A stretch of 64,000 nt of DNA, taken from the NCBI GenBank assembly GCA_964453265.1, contig CAYVNU010000001.1, forward strand, positions 132,667 to 196,666, read 5' to 3'. Of this stretch, positions 47,775 to 56,788 are shown in pieces. The notes under the pieces are model-generated. The model made no database searches. It had not been told where the DNA came from and worked only from the letters and a program-made list of their open reading frames with translations. The translations under genes and the position numbers were made by a program. Position 1 is the first letter of the stretch, and each line of letters begins with the position of its first letter. The stretch comes from CAYVNU01 sp964453265 (GTDB lineage Bacteria > Patescibacteriota > Doudnabacteria > UBA920).

Positions 47775-50024
47775 ATGGAAAGCAAAAAAATTTCGTGTAA
47801 AATCGGCGAGGCTGATTTTACATTTGAAACCGGCAAACTAGCCGGACAGGCTTCTGGCGCCGTATTGGCCAGAGTAGGCGATACAGTAGTTTTAGCAACT
47901 ACTATAATGAACGACAAGGCTAGGGATGGTATAGACTTTTTCCCGCTCTTGCTTGATTACGAAGAACGCCTGTACGCGGCCGGTAAAATAAAAGGCAGCC
48001 GCTGGATAAAGCGCGAAGGCAGAGCAACCGACGACGCTATTTTAAAAGGTAGAGTTATAGACAGAACTTTAAGACCCCTTTTCCCAGAAGGTATGCGTAA
48101 CGACGTGCAGTTAACTGCAATGGTTTTATGTATAGACGGTGTAAATGAGCCGGATATGCTTGCGGTAAATGCAGCTTCCATGGCTTTGGCAATTTCCAAT
48201 ATTCCTTACGATGGTCCGGTTGCTGGCGTTAGAGTAGGAAAAATAGACGGAAACTATGTTATAAACCCAACCCATGAGCAAAGTGAAAAGTCTACTATGG
48301 ACTTAATTGTTTGTGGTACTGGTGAGCACATAATTATGGTAGAAATGGGCGCAAAGTTAGTTACAGAAGAAGAAATTGTAGACGGTATAAAATTCGCCCA
48401 GCCTTACTTAGGTGAGTTAGTAAAGTGCCAAATAGAATTTGCTAAACAGGTTGGAAAAGAAAAATCTGAACCTATTATAGTTAAGCCGCACGACTCTATA
48501 ATGGAAAAAGTTAAAGAACTTTTGACAGAAAGTAAAATGGATGCGGCAGTTTATGTTAAAAATAAAGAAGAGCGAGGGGAAAACATTAATAAGCTTACTA
48601 AAGAAGTTGTTGCAGAAGTTAAATCCGCAGTTGGGGATATAGAAGGCGTTAGTGTGGAAAAAGACGCGGCTAAAGCCATTGACTATGTTTTAAAGAAATA
48701 TCAGCAAAAGCAAATTTTAGACAAAGAACGAAGAGTTGACGGTAGAAAATTAAATGAGACTCGTCAAATTACTTGCGAGGTAGGCGTTTTGCCGCGTACG
48801 CATGGTTCGGCTTTGTTTACCCGAGGCGAAACCCAAGCTTTAACAGTGGTTACTTTAGGCAGTAAGGGTGACGAACAAACCTTAGACGGTATGGAAGACC
48901 CAAGCGAAGGCCGCACTAAGCGTTACATTCACCACTATAATATGCCTGGGTACAGTGTAGGCGAAGTAGCTCCACTTAGAGGTCCTGGCCGCAGAGAAAT
49001 TGGTCACGGCATGTTAGCCGAAAGAGCTGTTGAAGTAGTTTTGCCAGAGCAAGAAACTTTTCCTTACACTATGCGTCTTGTTTCTGAAATAATGTCTTCT
49101 AACGGGTCTACCAGTATGGCATCTACTTGCGGTAGTACTTTGGCTTTAATGGATGCAGGTGTGCCTATTAAACATATTATTGGCGGCTGCGCTATGGGTC
49201 TTGTAATGGACGAGAAAAATCCAAACAACTTTAAAGTTTTAACCGACATTGCAGGCATAGAAGACTTTAACGGCCATATGGATTTTAAAGTTACCGGCTC
49301 AGAAGAAGGTGTTACAGCTCTCCAGCTTGATATGAAATTAAAAGGTTTAAGTGCCGACATTTTAGCTCAAGCTTTAAGAGAAGCTAAGCCGGCAAGAATG
49401 CATATAATTTCTAAAATGAAGGAAGCTATTTCCGCGCCTCGCGCAGATTTGTCTCCTTATGCTCCTCGCATTACCAGCTTTAAAATTAAGCCTGATAAAA
49501 TTCGCGAAGTTATTGGCAGTGGCGGTAAAACCATTAACGAAATTATTGCCAACTGTCCGGGTGTTAAAATTGATATTGAAGACGACGGACTTGTTATGGT
49601 TACTTCTACGGATGCCGAGTCATCTGCCAAGGCTGTTAAATGGATACAGGACATAGTTAGAGAAGTGGAAGCCGGAGAAATTTTTGAAGGCAAAGTAACC
49701 CGCCTTATGGATTTTGGCGCTTTTGTAGAAGTCTTGCCCGGTAAAGAAGGCTTGGTTCACATATCTCAATTAGCCAACTACCGCGTGGCCAGAGTGGAAG
49801 ATGTAGTAAAGATCGGCGATTCACTCAAGGTGCAAGTTTCCGAAATAGACGACCAAGGCCGCATAAACCTAACACATAAGCCATTTGCTCCGGCTCCTAC
49901 CCCGGAACAATTAGCAGCAGGTGCTGCGAGTGGCGGATTCGATAGACCTCATCGCGGTGGTGGATTTAATGGCCGAGGTGGCCACGGCGGCGGCAGACCA
50001 CCGAGAAGAAATTTTGACAGATAA
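47775..50024 (+). CDS. pnp: Polyribonucleotide nucleotidyltransferase (PNPase)
   Basis: 749 residues. Two RNase PH-like domains (1-~215 and ~310-545; KRYIHHYNMPGYSVGEV, STMASTCGSTLALMDAGVP), a KH domain (TSFKIKPDKIREVIGSGGKTINEI) and an S1 domain (GEIFEGKVTRLMDFGAFVEVLPGKEGLVHISQL). It ends in an Arg/Gly-rich tail. Phosphorolytic 3'-5' RNA decay, usually with a DEAD-box helicase (compare 5849). AAGGAA lies upstream of the ATG. Confidence 0.97.
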   Translation: MESKKISCKIGEADFTFETGKLAGQASGAVLARVGDTVVLATTIMNDKARDGIDFFPLLLDYEERLYAAGKIKGSRWIKREGRATDDAILKGRVIDRTLRPLFPEGMRNDVQLTAMVLCIDGVNEPDMLAVNAASMALAISNIPYDGPVAGVRVGKIDGNYVINPTHEQSEKSTMDLIVCGTGEHIIMVEMGAKLVTEEEIVDGIKFAQPYLGELVKCQIEFAKQVGKEKSEPIIVKPHDSIMEKVKELLTESKMDAAVYVKNKEERGENINKLTKEVVAEVKSAVGDIEGVSVEKDAAKAIDYVLKKYQQKQILDKERRVDGRKLNETRQITCEVGVLPRTHGSALFTRGETQALTVVTLGSKGDEQTLDGMEDPSEGRTKRYIHHYNMPGYSVGEVAPLRGPGRREIGHGMLAERAVEVVLPEQETFPYTMRLVSEIMSSNGSTSMASTCGSTLALMDAGVPIKHIIGGCAMGLVMDEKNPNNFKVLTDIAGIEDFNGHMDFKVTGSEEGVTALQLDMKLKGLSADILAQALREAKPARMHIISKMKEAISAPRADLSPYAPRITSFKIKPDKIREVIGSGGKTINEIIANCPGVKIDIEDDGLVMVTSTDAESSAKAVKWIQDIVREVEAGEIFEGKVTRLMDFGAFVEVLPGKEGLVHISQLANYRVARVEDVVKIGDSLKVQVSEIDDQGRINLTHKPFAPAPTPEQLAAGAASGGFDRPHRGGGFNGRGGHGGGRPPRRNFDR

Positions 50025-50029
50025 AATTA

Positions 50030-50072
50030 AAAAACAGTCTCGGGAATGTAAAACTTTCCGAGACTGTTTTTC
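50030..50072 (+). terminator. pnp terminator
   Basis: ACAGTCTCGG.AA/TT.CCGAGACTGT stem with TTTTTCT after it. Confidence 0.9.
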
Positions 50073-50084
50073 TATAAAAAATAT

Positions 50085-50516
50085 ATGCAAGAAAATAATC
50101 AAAAAATTTATTCTAGTACCGGGCTGATTATTATTAAAGAAGATAAAATATTTTTAGCCAAGCGAACCAAGGGTTTGGGGGCGGGGAAGTGGGGGACAAT
50201 GGGCGGACATATTGAGCTTGGAGAAACCCCGGAGGAAGCCGCGGCAAGGGAAGCTAAAGAAGAATTTAATATTGAAGTTGGAAATTTAAAATTTTTATAT
50301 TTAGGTCATGAATGGTACGGGGAGAAACAGTATTTAGATGTAGTATTTACAGCCGATATTATTTCCGGAGAGCCAAAAAACATGGAGCCTGAGAAAAAGT
50401 CGGACTTAGGTTGGTTTGATATCAATAACTTGCCTGGGGAATTGTTTAAGCCTGTAGAAATAGGTCTTGAGGCCATTAAAACCGGAGAAAAATATTTTAA
50501 GTTTAGAGTTGAATAA
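50085..50516 (+). CDS. Nudix hydrolase (MutT-like)
   Basis: 143 residues. Nudix box GGHIELGETPEEAAAREAKEEF with the REx2EE core; FLAKRTKGLGAGKWGTMGG before it is typical of MutT/NUDT-like nucleotide pyrophosphatases. Substrate not readable. The ATG is only 12 bases after the pnp terminator, so it may rely on read-through. Confidence 0.9.
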   Translation: MQENNQKIYSSTGLIIIKEDKIFLAKRTKGLGAGKWGTMGGHIELGETPEEAAAREAKEEFNIEVGNLKFLYLGHEWYGEKQYLDVVFTADIISGEPKNMEPEKKSDLGWFDINNLPGELFKPVEIGLEAIKTGEKYFKFRVE

Positions 50517-50538
50517 AATATTAATTAAATAAATTTTT

Positions 50539-50925
50539 ATGATTGAAAATTCTATTTCTTTTAGTGAAATTAATAAAAATTTAGAAGGGCCTAAGGATAC
50601 AGTAAGTAAACTAAATCCGGATGCTCAATTTAGAATATTGAAAACTATTTACAGGGCGCTTGAAGATGAAATAAATAGAGAAAAAAGAGCAGAAAAATTA
50701 AATAGAGTATATGGTATACCTACGGACAAGATTTCGTTAATGGCGATGCGAGACTTTATTGTAAATAAATTAGGTATTCAAGCGTCTGAAAGTGGGTTGG
50801 AAAGTGAGGAAGAAGATACTACTAAATTAACTAATCGTGACAAAAAAGTTGATGCCCATGAAGGGTTTGGCTCGACTGGTTATCGAAAGATTGATAAGTC
50901 GCGGCAAAGTAAAAATTCAAGATAA
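50539..50925 (+). CDS. Hypothetical charged protein
   Basis: 128 residues, soluble, no recognised family. A helical middle part (RILKTIYRALEDEINREKRAEKLNRVYGIP) and an acidic, disordered tail (ESGLESEEEDTTKLTNRD). A CGTTGCTT/AAGCAACG hairpin (50934-50963) follows without a T-run. Confidence 0.6.
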   Translation: MIENSISFSEINKNLEGPKDTVSKLNPDAQFRILKTIYRALEDEINREKRAEKLNRVYGIPTDKISLMAMRDFIVNKLGIQASESGLESEEEDTTKLTNRDKKVDAHEGFGSTGYRKIDKSRQSKNSR

Positions 50926-51005
50926 TAAAATAGCGTTGCTTAAGCATCTGGTAAAAAGCAACGGTGTTTGGTTAAAATCCGGCTAAGCTTAAATGGAAAT
51001 AATAA

Positions 51006-52247
51006 ATGTCATATTTTGAAATCCTAAAAAAAGACGAAACATCGGCCGCAAGGGCCGGTATAATTCATACCGCGCATGGGGATATACAGACCCCGGCGTT
51101 TTTGCCTATTGGTACAAAAGGCGCGGTAAAAACAGTTACGGCTGAGGAACTTAAGTTTTGGGGAGCAGATATAATGCTGGCAAATACTTACCACCTTTGG
51201 CAGCGGCCGGGCGACGCGCTTATTTACAAAGCCGGGGGCTTACATAAATTTATGAATTGGAAAGGTCCCATATTTACCGACTCAGGTGGTTTTCAAGTTT
51301 TTAGTTTAGCTAAAATGCGCAAAGTTATGGAAGTTGGGGTACTTTTTCAGTTTGATTTAGACGGCAAACAAGAAATTTTGTCGCCAGAGAAATCGGTGGA
51401 TATACAAGCCAATTTGGGTAGTGATATTTGTTTAATACTGGATGATTTTCCAGGCTATCCTTTTGAGTATGAGCGCAGCAAAGAATCTATCGCATTAACT
51501 AAAAGGTGGGCGGAGCGCGCCATTAAGGAACACCAAAAAATTGTTTTAGATGGTGATCCAATTAACCCAGGACAAAAACTTTGGGGTATTGTTCAGGGCG
51601 CTTCGTTTCCAGATTTACGTGAAAGATCGGCTAAAGATATGGTAGCGCTAGGCTTTGAAGGTTTTGCAATTGGCGGCGTGGCAGTAGGTGAACCCCATAA
51701 GGAAATGATGCTAGCCGTTGAAGCTGCAATTCCGCACTTGCCGGAAACCGCGCCCAAACATTTACTGGGAGTTGGTACGCCTTTTGACATAGTGCAGGCA
51801 GTAAGCAGAGGGTGCGATACTTTTGACTGTGTTATTCCGACTAGGGAGGCGAGGCATGGAAGACTATATGTGAATGCAAGATACAACCTCTCTGCCTCGG
51901 ATGCACTCGGCATCTCCCCTCAGGAGGGGAGAGAAATGCAGACTCCCTCTCCTTCTGAGGAGAGGGCTGGGGAGAGGTTGCAATCAGAAGGATATTCTAC
52001 TTTAAACATTAAACTTGAACAATACAAAGAAGATTTTACAACTATAGATAATACCTGTGACTGCTATTTGTGCCTTAATCATACAAAGAGTTATCTACGT
52101 CATTTATTCGCAACCGGTGAGCCTTTGGCAGAGCGACTGGCCACTATGCATAACTTAAAGTTTTACCTAAATTTAATGAAGAAAATTAGGAACGCCATAA
52201 CTTACGATTATTTTGAAGATATGGCCCGGAACTATAAAGAAATATAA
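51006..52247 (+). CDS. tgt: tRNA-guanine transglycosylase with repeat-encoded insert
   Basis: 413 residues. Exchanges guanine 34 for a queuine precursor in GUN-anticodon tRNAs. Motifs: ANTYHLWQRPGD, IFTDSGGFQVFSLA (catalytic Asp), GFAIGGVAVGEP, RHLLGVGTP-like HLLGVGTPFD, and the zinc site CDCYLCLNHTKSYLRHLF. About 35 residues (SASDALGISPQEGREMQTP...) between NARYNL and TLNIKLEQY come from a nested palindromic insert (51884-51980), just before the zinc site. The encoded tRNA-His(GTG) is a natural substrate type. Confidence 0.94.
   Translation: MSYFEILKKDETSAARAGIIHTAHGDIQTPAFLPIGTKGAVKTVTAEELKFWGADIMLANTYHLWQRPGDALIYKAGGLHKFMNWKGPIFTDSGGFQVFSLAKMRKVMEVGVLFQFDLDGKQEILSPEKSVDIQANLGSDICLILDDFPGYPFEYERSKESIALTKRWAERAIKEHQKIVLDGDPINPGQKLWGIVQGASFPDLRERSAKDMVALGFEGFAIGGVAVGEPHKEMMLAVEAAIPHLPETAPKHLLGVGTPFDIVQAVSRGCDTFDCVIPTREARHGRLYVNARYNLSASDALGISPQEGREMQTPSPSEERAGERLQSEGYSTLNIKLEQYKEDFTTIDNTCDCYLCLNHTKSYLRHLFATGEPLAERLATMHNLKFYLNLMKKIRNAITYDYFEDMARNYKEI
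51884..51980. repeat. Nested in-frame palindromes in tgt
   Basis: Outer arms CAACCTCTC (51884-51892)/GAGAGGTTG (51972-51980). Inside: CTCCCC..GGGGAG (51914-51930) and CCCTCTCC/GGAGAGGG (51944-51966). The frame stays open throughout. Confidence 0.85.
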
Positions 52248-52256
52248 TAGTTGCGA

Positions 52257-52328
52257 TCCTGAGCGAAGTCGAAGGGTAAAAAATTATAGGCAAGTAGGAG
52301 AGTAGGAAAGTAGTGGGTAGTAGGTAGT
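52257..52328. repeat. CCTGAGCGAAGTCGAAGG element and heptad array
   Basis: GATCCTGAGCGAAGTCGAAG (52257-52276) resembles the CCCTGAACGAAGTGAAGGG module inside compound palindrome copy 2. GTAGGAG/GTAGGAA/GTAGTGG/GTAGTAG units follow (52294-52326). Confidence 0.75.
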
Positions 52329-52334
52329 TAATAT

Positions 52335-52365
52335 AAAAATCAATCCTAAAATTGGATTGATTTTT
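52335..52365 (+). terminator. tgt terminator
   Basis: AAAAATCAATCC/GGATTGATTTTT perfect 12-bp stem with T-run. Confidence 0.85.
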
Positions 52366-52371
52366 ATATTT

Positions 52372-52400
52372 TTGGCAAAAATGCCTTGTTTTGCTATACT
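52372..52400 (+). promoter_or_regulatory. glyS promoter
   Basis: TTGGCA (52372-52377), 17-base spacer, TATACT (52395-52400) preceded by TGC. Confidence 0.75.
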
Positions 52401-52428
52401 AAACTAAGAAAATTTAAGATGTGTGGTA

Positions 52429-52467
52429 ACAAAGATCACCTTTGTGCTGCACAAAGGTGATCTTTGT
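52429..52467 (+). promoter_or_regulatory. 18-bp perfect hairpin sequestering the glyS ribosome-binding site
   Basis: ACAAAGATCACCTTTGTG (52429-52446), loop CTG, and its exact complement (52450-52467), which ends at the base before ATG 52468. The only Shine-Dalgarno-like sequence, AAAGGTGA, is in the right arm. The leader is about 60 bases, so the hairpin is most of it. Confidence 0.8.
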
Positions 52468-53766
52468 ATGACAGAAGAAAAAGACTTGATGGATAAAATT
52501 GTTTCCCTTTGTAAACGAAGGGGTTTTGTGTTTCCAGGGAGTGAAATTTATGGCGGACTAGCCAATAGTTGGGACTACGGGCCTTTGGGCGTGGAATTAA
52601 AAAATAATATAAAACAGCTGTGGTGGAAAAAGTTTGTGCAGGGCAGGGAAGACGTCGTAGGCATAGACGCGGCTTTAATTATGAACCCAAAAGTATGGGA
52701 AGCTTCTGGCCACGTAGCAACTTTTAACGACCCAATGGTTGAGTGTAAAAAATGCCATGAAAGGTATAGGGCGGATCAATTACCAGAAAAATGCGAAAAG
52801 TGCGGGGGTAAAGAGTTTACAGAGGCCAAGCAATTTAACTTAATGTTTAAAACAAACCTAGGACCAGTGGCAGATGAAAAGTCTGCAGTATATCTACGCC
52901 CGGAAACCGCGCAGGGGATGTTTGTAAATTTTAAAAATATTATTGACTCAAGCCGAAAGCAAGTGCCTTTTGGTATTGCTCAAATTGGCCCGGCATTTAG
53001 AAATGAAATTACTCCTGGTAATTTCATTTTTAGGACACGCGAATTTGAACAAATGGAAATAGAATTTTTTGTAAAGCCCGATGAGGCAGATAAGTGGTTT
53101 GAGTATTGGCTTGAGCAGCAAAAAGAGTGGCTTAAGGAAATGGGTATTTTAGAAAATTCAGTTTTTGTAGAAGTGCCGGAAGCAGACCGAGCTCACTATA
53201 GTAAACGAAGTATAGACACAGAATACAAATTCCCATTCGGACAAAAAGAATTATATGGCCTAGCTAACCGCACGGACTTTGACCTAAAAAACCATATGGA
53301 AAAGTCCGGGCAGAGTTTGGAATACGCAGATCCGCATACCAACGAAAAGTTTTTACCGTACTGCATAGAACCAACTTGGGGAGTAAACAGAACTTTGCTT
53401 GCCGTTTTATGTTCGGCTTTTGACGATTCTAACCCGGAAAATGTTGTTTTGCACTTGCCTCCTAAACTCGCGCCCTACAAAGTTGCGGTGTTTCCATTGC
53501 TTAAAAACAAGCCTGAGTTAGTTAGTAAGGCCAAAGAAATTTATCACGACTTGCAAAAACATTTTAACGTGGCCTGGGACGACAGGGGTAATGTTGGTAA
53601 ACGCTATTACAGCCAAGACGAAATTGGTACGCCTTTTTGCGTAACCGTGGACTTTGACACAATAGAGAAGGACGGCTGTGTTACTGTAAGAAACCGCGAC
53701 ACCAAAGAACAGCCGAGGGTGAAGATTGAGGAGTTAAAAAATTATTTACATTCGCATTTATTATAA
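52468..53766 (+). CDS. glyS: Glycyl-tRNA synthetase, eukaryote-like alpha2 type
   Basis: 432 residues from ATG 52468. An upstream GTG (52423) would put the hairpin in the coding region and is rejected. Class II motifs: GLANSWDYGPLGVELKNNIK, zinc-binding CKKCHERYRADQLPEKCEKC, RPETAQGMFVNFKNI, QIGPAFRNEITPGNFIFRTREFEQMEIEFF, and GVNRTLLAVL. C-terminal anticodon-binding domain (PYKVAVFPLLKNK). Charges tRNA-Gly. Confidence 0.96.
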   Translation: MTEEKDLMDKIVSLCKRRGFVFPGSEIYGGLANSWDYGPLGVELKNNIKQLWWKKFVQGREDVVGIDAALIMNPKVWEASGHVATFNDPMVECKKCHERYRADQLPEKCEKCGGKEFTEAKQFNLMFKTNLGPVADEKSAVYLRPETAQGMFVNFKNIIDSSRKQVPFGIAQIGPAFRNEITPGNFIFRTREFEQMEIEFFVKPDEADKWFEYWLEQQKEWLKEMGILENSVFVEVPEADRAHYSKRSIDTEYKFPFGQKELYGLANRTDFDLKNHMEKSGQSLEYADPHTNEKFLPYCIEPTWGVNRTLLAVLCSAFDDSNPENVVLHLPPKLAPYKVAVFPLLKNKPELVSKAKEIYHDLQKHFNVAWDDRGNVGKRYYSQDEIGTPFCVTVDFDTIEKDGCVTVRNRDTKEQPRVKIEELKNYLHSHLL

Positions 53767-53794
53767 TTTTTTATGAATAATCCCAATAAAAAAA

Positions 53795-54127
53795 ATGAGC
53801 AGTGAATCAAAACAAATTTTTAAGGAGGTTTTAAATTTGGATCAAATAAAAAGACGTGCCTTAGAAGTAGCAAAAGAAAGGTTTCCGGAGAGGTTCGCAA
53901 AAGTAGATGAGCTTAGAAAATATCAGCCAAAATCTTCAGATTTAAAGTCAAAAGAGGAGATTGACACACTTGCGCAAGAGGTTGAAAATTTAAACAGTTT
54001 GGAGACTTCATTAATACAGCTCTTCATGCCAGGAATTAATTTCAGAGAGGACGTTATAGCCGATATTCTTCGCGAGTGGGACAAAGATTACGAGTTTTTG
54101 ATAAACAAATGGAAAAAAAACGGTTAA
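53795..54127 (+). CDS. Hypothetical helical protein
   Basis: 110 residues, charged and helical (QIKRRALEVAKERFPERFAKVDELRK), no family recognised. GGAGG at 53823 is internal and not its ribosome site. Its end overlaps the M24 peptidase start by 19 bases. Confidence 0.55.
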   Translation: MSSESKQIFKEVLNLDQIKRRALEVAKERFPERFAKVDELRKYQPKSSDLKSKEEIDTLAQEVENLNSLETSLIQLFMPGINFREDVIADILREWDKDYEFLINKWKKNG

Positions 54128-55233
54128 AAAAATTACAACAGATAATTTCTAACCCAATTTTAATAAAGAAAAAACAAAACCTGTTTTATTTGACAGGTAG
54201 GTCTTTTGATTATAGAGCAGAGGAATATCTTTTGGTTACAAAAAAGGAAGTAGTTGGGTTTGGTTCTGGTTTAGAGCAAATAGATTGGGTAAAGAAATCG
54301 GACCGTTTGAAAAACATTGGAAGTTATTTGAAAGGCGCAAAGCAACTTGGTATAGAGTGGGGTTTTACATACGGAGAGGGTACTTACTTGAAGGCTAAGT
54401 GCAAAGGGCTAAGGGCTAAGCCGGAAAGAAGTCCGGTAGATGAAATGCGGCAAATAAAGAGCGCGGAGGAATTGGAGAAAATTAAAAAATCAATGCAGAT
54501 TGTAGAAAAAGTTTTTGCGCAGGTTAGAAAAGAAATTACTAAGAGTGGAATGACAGAAAAAAAGTTAGCGGAGTTTATTACCAAAACCGGTTATAAGTTT
54601 GGCGCTGGCGATATTTCTTTTCCAGCTATTGTGGCAAGCGGGGTAAATGCGGCTATACCGCACCATGTGCCATCGGCAAAACGCTTAAAACCAGGGGAAT
54701 CAATCATTATCGATTTTGGTTTCAAATACAAAAATTACTGTTCAGATTTTACCCGAACAGTATTTTTAAAAAAAGTTCCCAAAATTTTGGAAGTAGCATA
54801 TAATCAAACAGAGAAGGCGTATAATGGGAGTATGGAGTTTGTAAATCACCCCTCCCTAGCCCTCCCCTTCAAGGGGAGGGAAAAAAGCAAACGCGTTGAT
54901 ACTAGGCTCCTCCCCCTTGAGGGGGGAGGCAAGGTGGGAGTGAATGGCGACCAAGTTTACCAAAAATCCGTTGATATTTTAGCCGAAAAAAAGTTAGACA
55001 AATATTTTATTCACTCGCTTGGCCACGGCACAGGTCTTGAAATTCATGAATTGCCTAACCTTTCTCCAAAGTCTAAAGACGAATTAAAAGACGGCATGGT
55101 GTTTAGTATAGAACCAGGCGTATATATACCAAAGCTTGGCGGTATAAGAATAGAAGATTTGGTATATTTGGAAAATGGGAAAGTAAAAAAGTTTATAAAT
55201 GTGCCAACAAAGTTAAATCAAATTATTTTATAA
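54109..55233 (+). CDS. M24 Xaa-Pro aminopeptidase with repeat-encoded insert
   Basis: 374 residues from ATG 54109. A short N-terminal creatinase-like domain, then the pita-bread fold. All five metal ligands are visible: IIIDFGFKYKNYCSDFTRT (two Asp), HSLGHGTGLEIHE (His), FSIEPGVYIP (Glu) and GIRIEDLV (Glu). It removes N-terminal residues before proline. About 32 residues (NHPSLALPFKGREKSK...GGGKVGVN) come from two palindromes (54848-54945) placed between the second Asp and the His ligand. Confidence 0.9.
   Translation: MEKKRLKKLQQIISNPILIKKKQNLFYLTGRSFDYRAEEYLLVTKKEVVGFGSGLEQIDWVKKSDRLKNIGSYLKGAKQLGIEWGFTYGEGTYLKAKCKGLRAKPERSPVDEMRQIKSAEELEKIKKSMQIVEKVFAQVRKEITKSGMTEKKLAEFITKTGYKFGAGDISFPAIVASGVNAAIPHHVPSAKRLKPGESIIIDFGFKYKNYCSDFTRTVFLKKVPKILEVAYNQTEKAYNGSMEFVNHPSLALPFKGREKSKRVDTRLLPLEGGGKVGVNGDQVYQKSVDILAEKKLDKYFIHSLGHGTGLEIHELPNLSPKSKDELKDGMVFSIEPGVYIPKLGGIRIEDLVYLENGKVKKFINVPTKLNQIIL
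54848..54945. repeat. Two in-frame palindromes in M24 peptidase gene
   Basis: CCCTCCCCTT/AAGGGGAGGG (54860-54869, 54871-54880) and CCTCCCCC/GGGGGGAGG (54909-54916, 54921-54929), with flanking CACCCCTCCC and GGTGGGAGTG that pair with each other as outer arms. Confidence 0.87.
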
Positions 55234-55237
55234 TAAT

Positions 55238-55519
55238 ATGCAAACAATCGAAACATCGCTTCAGCCCGAAACTACTGCCGAAATTAATAATGTGATAGAA
55301 ATTATAGAAAGCTTTATAAGCCAGCATAAAAGAGATTTTGAAAAATTGAGCACCGACCATTCAGTAATTGGAAAAATAAATACGCTTCTTTCGGAAGCAA
55401 AAGAACACAAAAAAAATCTTCTTAATGGAGTTAGCTCACCGAGCGGTTACAACACGGGTGAGTTTTTAAGAAAAGCCGATGAGATTTTTAGGACTTTTGA
55501 CAGTAATCCAAAAATATGA
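55238..55519 (+). CDS. Hypothetical small helical protein
   Basis: 93 residues, helical (NNVIEIIESFISQHKRDFEKL; GKINTLLSEAKEHKKNLL). No family recognised. Four bases after the M24 gene and overlapping the M16 gene start (ATGA), so it sits between two peptidases in one transcript. Confidence 0.6.
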   Translation: MQTIETSLQPETTAEINNVIEIIESFISQHKRDFEKLSTDHSVIGKINTLLSEAKEHKKNLLNGVSSPSGYNTGEFLRKADEIFRTFDSNPKI

Positions 55520-56784
55520 AATTTACTAAAAAAATATTAGCAAATGGGTTAACTGTAATAGAGGTTCCTTCTAGCGACGCACAGAGCGTGGTGGTGGATT
55601 TTTTTCTTAAGACGGGCAGTAGAAGCGAAACACAAAAAGAAAGCGGTATTAGTCACTTTTTAGAACATTTTTTGTTTAAAGGCACTAAAAAATATCCTAC
55701 AGCTCTTGCAATTTCGTCGTTAATTGATTCCATAGGTGGGGAGATGAATGCTAATACCGGCAAAGAGCATACTCAGTTTTACATAAAAGCAGCATCGCAA
55801 CATCTTGAATTAATTTTTGAAGTGCTCACAGACATGATACAAAATCCGCTCTTTGATACAGAAGAACTTGAGCGGGAAAAAGGCGTAATTGTGGAAGAAA
55901 TAAATATGTACAAAGACACGCCAATGTACGAAATTGAAAATATTTTAGAGCAGCAAATGTGGCCAAAAGAAGCTTTGGGTAGAGACATTGCGGGTACCAA
56001 AGAAACCGTGACCAAATTTACGCGTGAAATGTTTTTAGACTACATAAACCGGCACTATCAAACTCCAAATATGATTTTGGGAGTTTCCGGTAAATATAAA
56101 CAGGCTAAATTAAATAGTTTAATAGAAAAATATTGGAAAAAGCAGCCGCGCAAAAAATTCCACGGCTGGGATAAGGTCAGAGACGGTCAAAAACATCCGC
56201 GTTTAAAAGTTCAGTTTAAAGAAACTGAGCAGGCGCATTTAGCAATTGGTTATAAAGGTTTAAAGTACGGCGACAAGCGCAATGCCGCGCAGTCGGTTTT
56301 GTCCGCAATTTTGGGCGGCGGGATGTCTAGTCGTTTGTTTATAGAAGTTAGGGAGAGAAGAGGCTTAGGCTACTATGTTAGAGCTAGCGGCAGCTCTTAT
56401 CAGGACACCGGCGTGTTTAATATTGGCGCCGGGGTGCAGGTGGTAAAAATACAAGAAGCCTTAAAAGTTATTTTTGAAGAATTGGAAAAAATTAAAACTG
56501 AGTTAGTTAGCGCCGAAGAGTTAAAAAAAGCTAAAGAATTTTTAAAGGGCAAAACCATTTTGGCGCTGGAAGACAACCAGGTTCGCCTTGATTGGTTTTT
56601 AGACCGAGCGGCTTTTTACCCCGAAATAAAAACTCCACAAGAGGCATTTGAAAGAATAGACAAAGTAACCGCGGCCGATGTTCAGAATTTAGCAAAACAG
56701 CTATTTAAAAAAGAACATATGAGTTTGGCAGTAATTGGGCCTTATAAGAGTGAGAAAATGTTTACAAAAATTGTAAGTATATAG
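55516..56784 (+). CDS. M16 family zinc peptidase
   Basis: 422 residues. Inverted zinc motif HFLEH (47-51) with the distal Glu in KGVIVEEINMYKD. The C-terminal half holds RRGLGYYVRASGSSY, the Arg-Tyr pair of active M16 proteins, so both halves are in one chain of the processing-peptidase/PqqL type. It degrades small peptides; the site of action is probably cytoplasmic as no signal peptide is seen. Confidence 0.92.
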   Translation: MKFTKKILANGLTVIEVPSSDAQSVVVDFFLKTGSRSETQKESGISHFLEHFLFKGTKKYPTALAISSLIDSIGGEMNANTGKEHTQFYIKAASQHLELIFEVLTDMIQNPLFDTEELEREKGVIVEEINMYKDTPMYEIENILEQQMWPKEALGRDIAGTKETVTKFTREMFLDYINRHYQTPNMILGVSGKYKQAKLNSLIEKYWKKQPRKKFHGWDKVRDGQKHPRLKVQFKETEQAHLAIGYKGLKYGDKRNAAQSVLSAILGGGMSSRLFIEVRERRGLGYYVRASGSSYQDTGVFNIGAGVQVVKIQEALKVIFEELEKIKTELVSAEELKKAKEFLKGKTILALEDNQVRLDWFLDRAAFYPEIKTPQEAFERIDKVTAADVQNLAKQLFKKEHMSLAVIGPYKSEKMFTKIVSI

Positions 56785-56788
56785 TCAT

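Noticed and set aside
50926..51005. preQ1 riboswitch upstream of tgt
   Set aside because: Only a CGTTGCTT/AAGCAACG hairpin is present; the compact preQ1 pseudoknot consensus is not found.
52405..52467. T-box riboswitch in front of glyS
   Set aside because: No stem I, no specifier loop and no AGGGTGGNACCGCG-type sequence. The TGGTAAC stretch does not match the tRNA-Gly end, and the leader is only about 60 bases.
52423..52467. GTG start 15 codons upstream for glyS
   Set aside because: It would translate the hairpin; homologues begin near the ATG at 52468.
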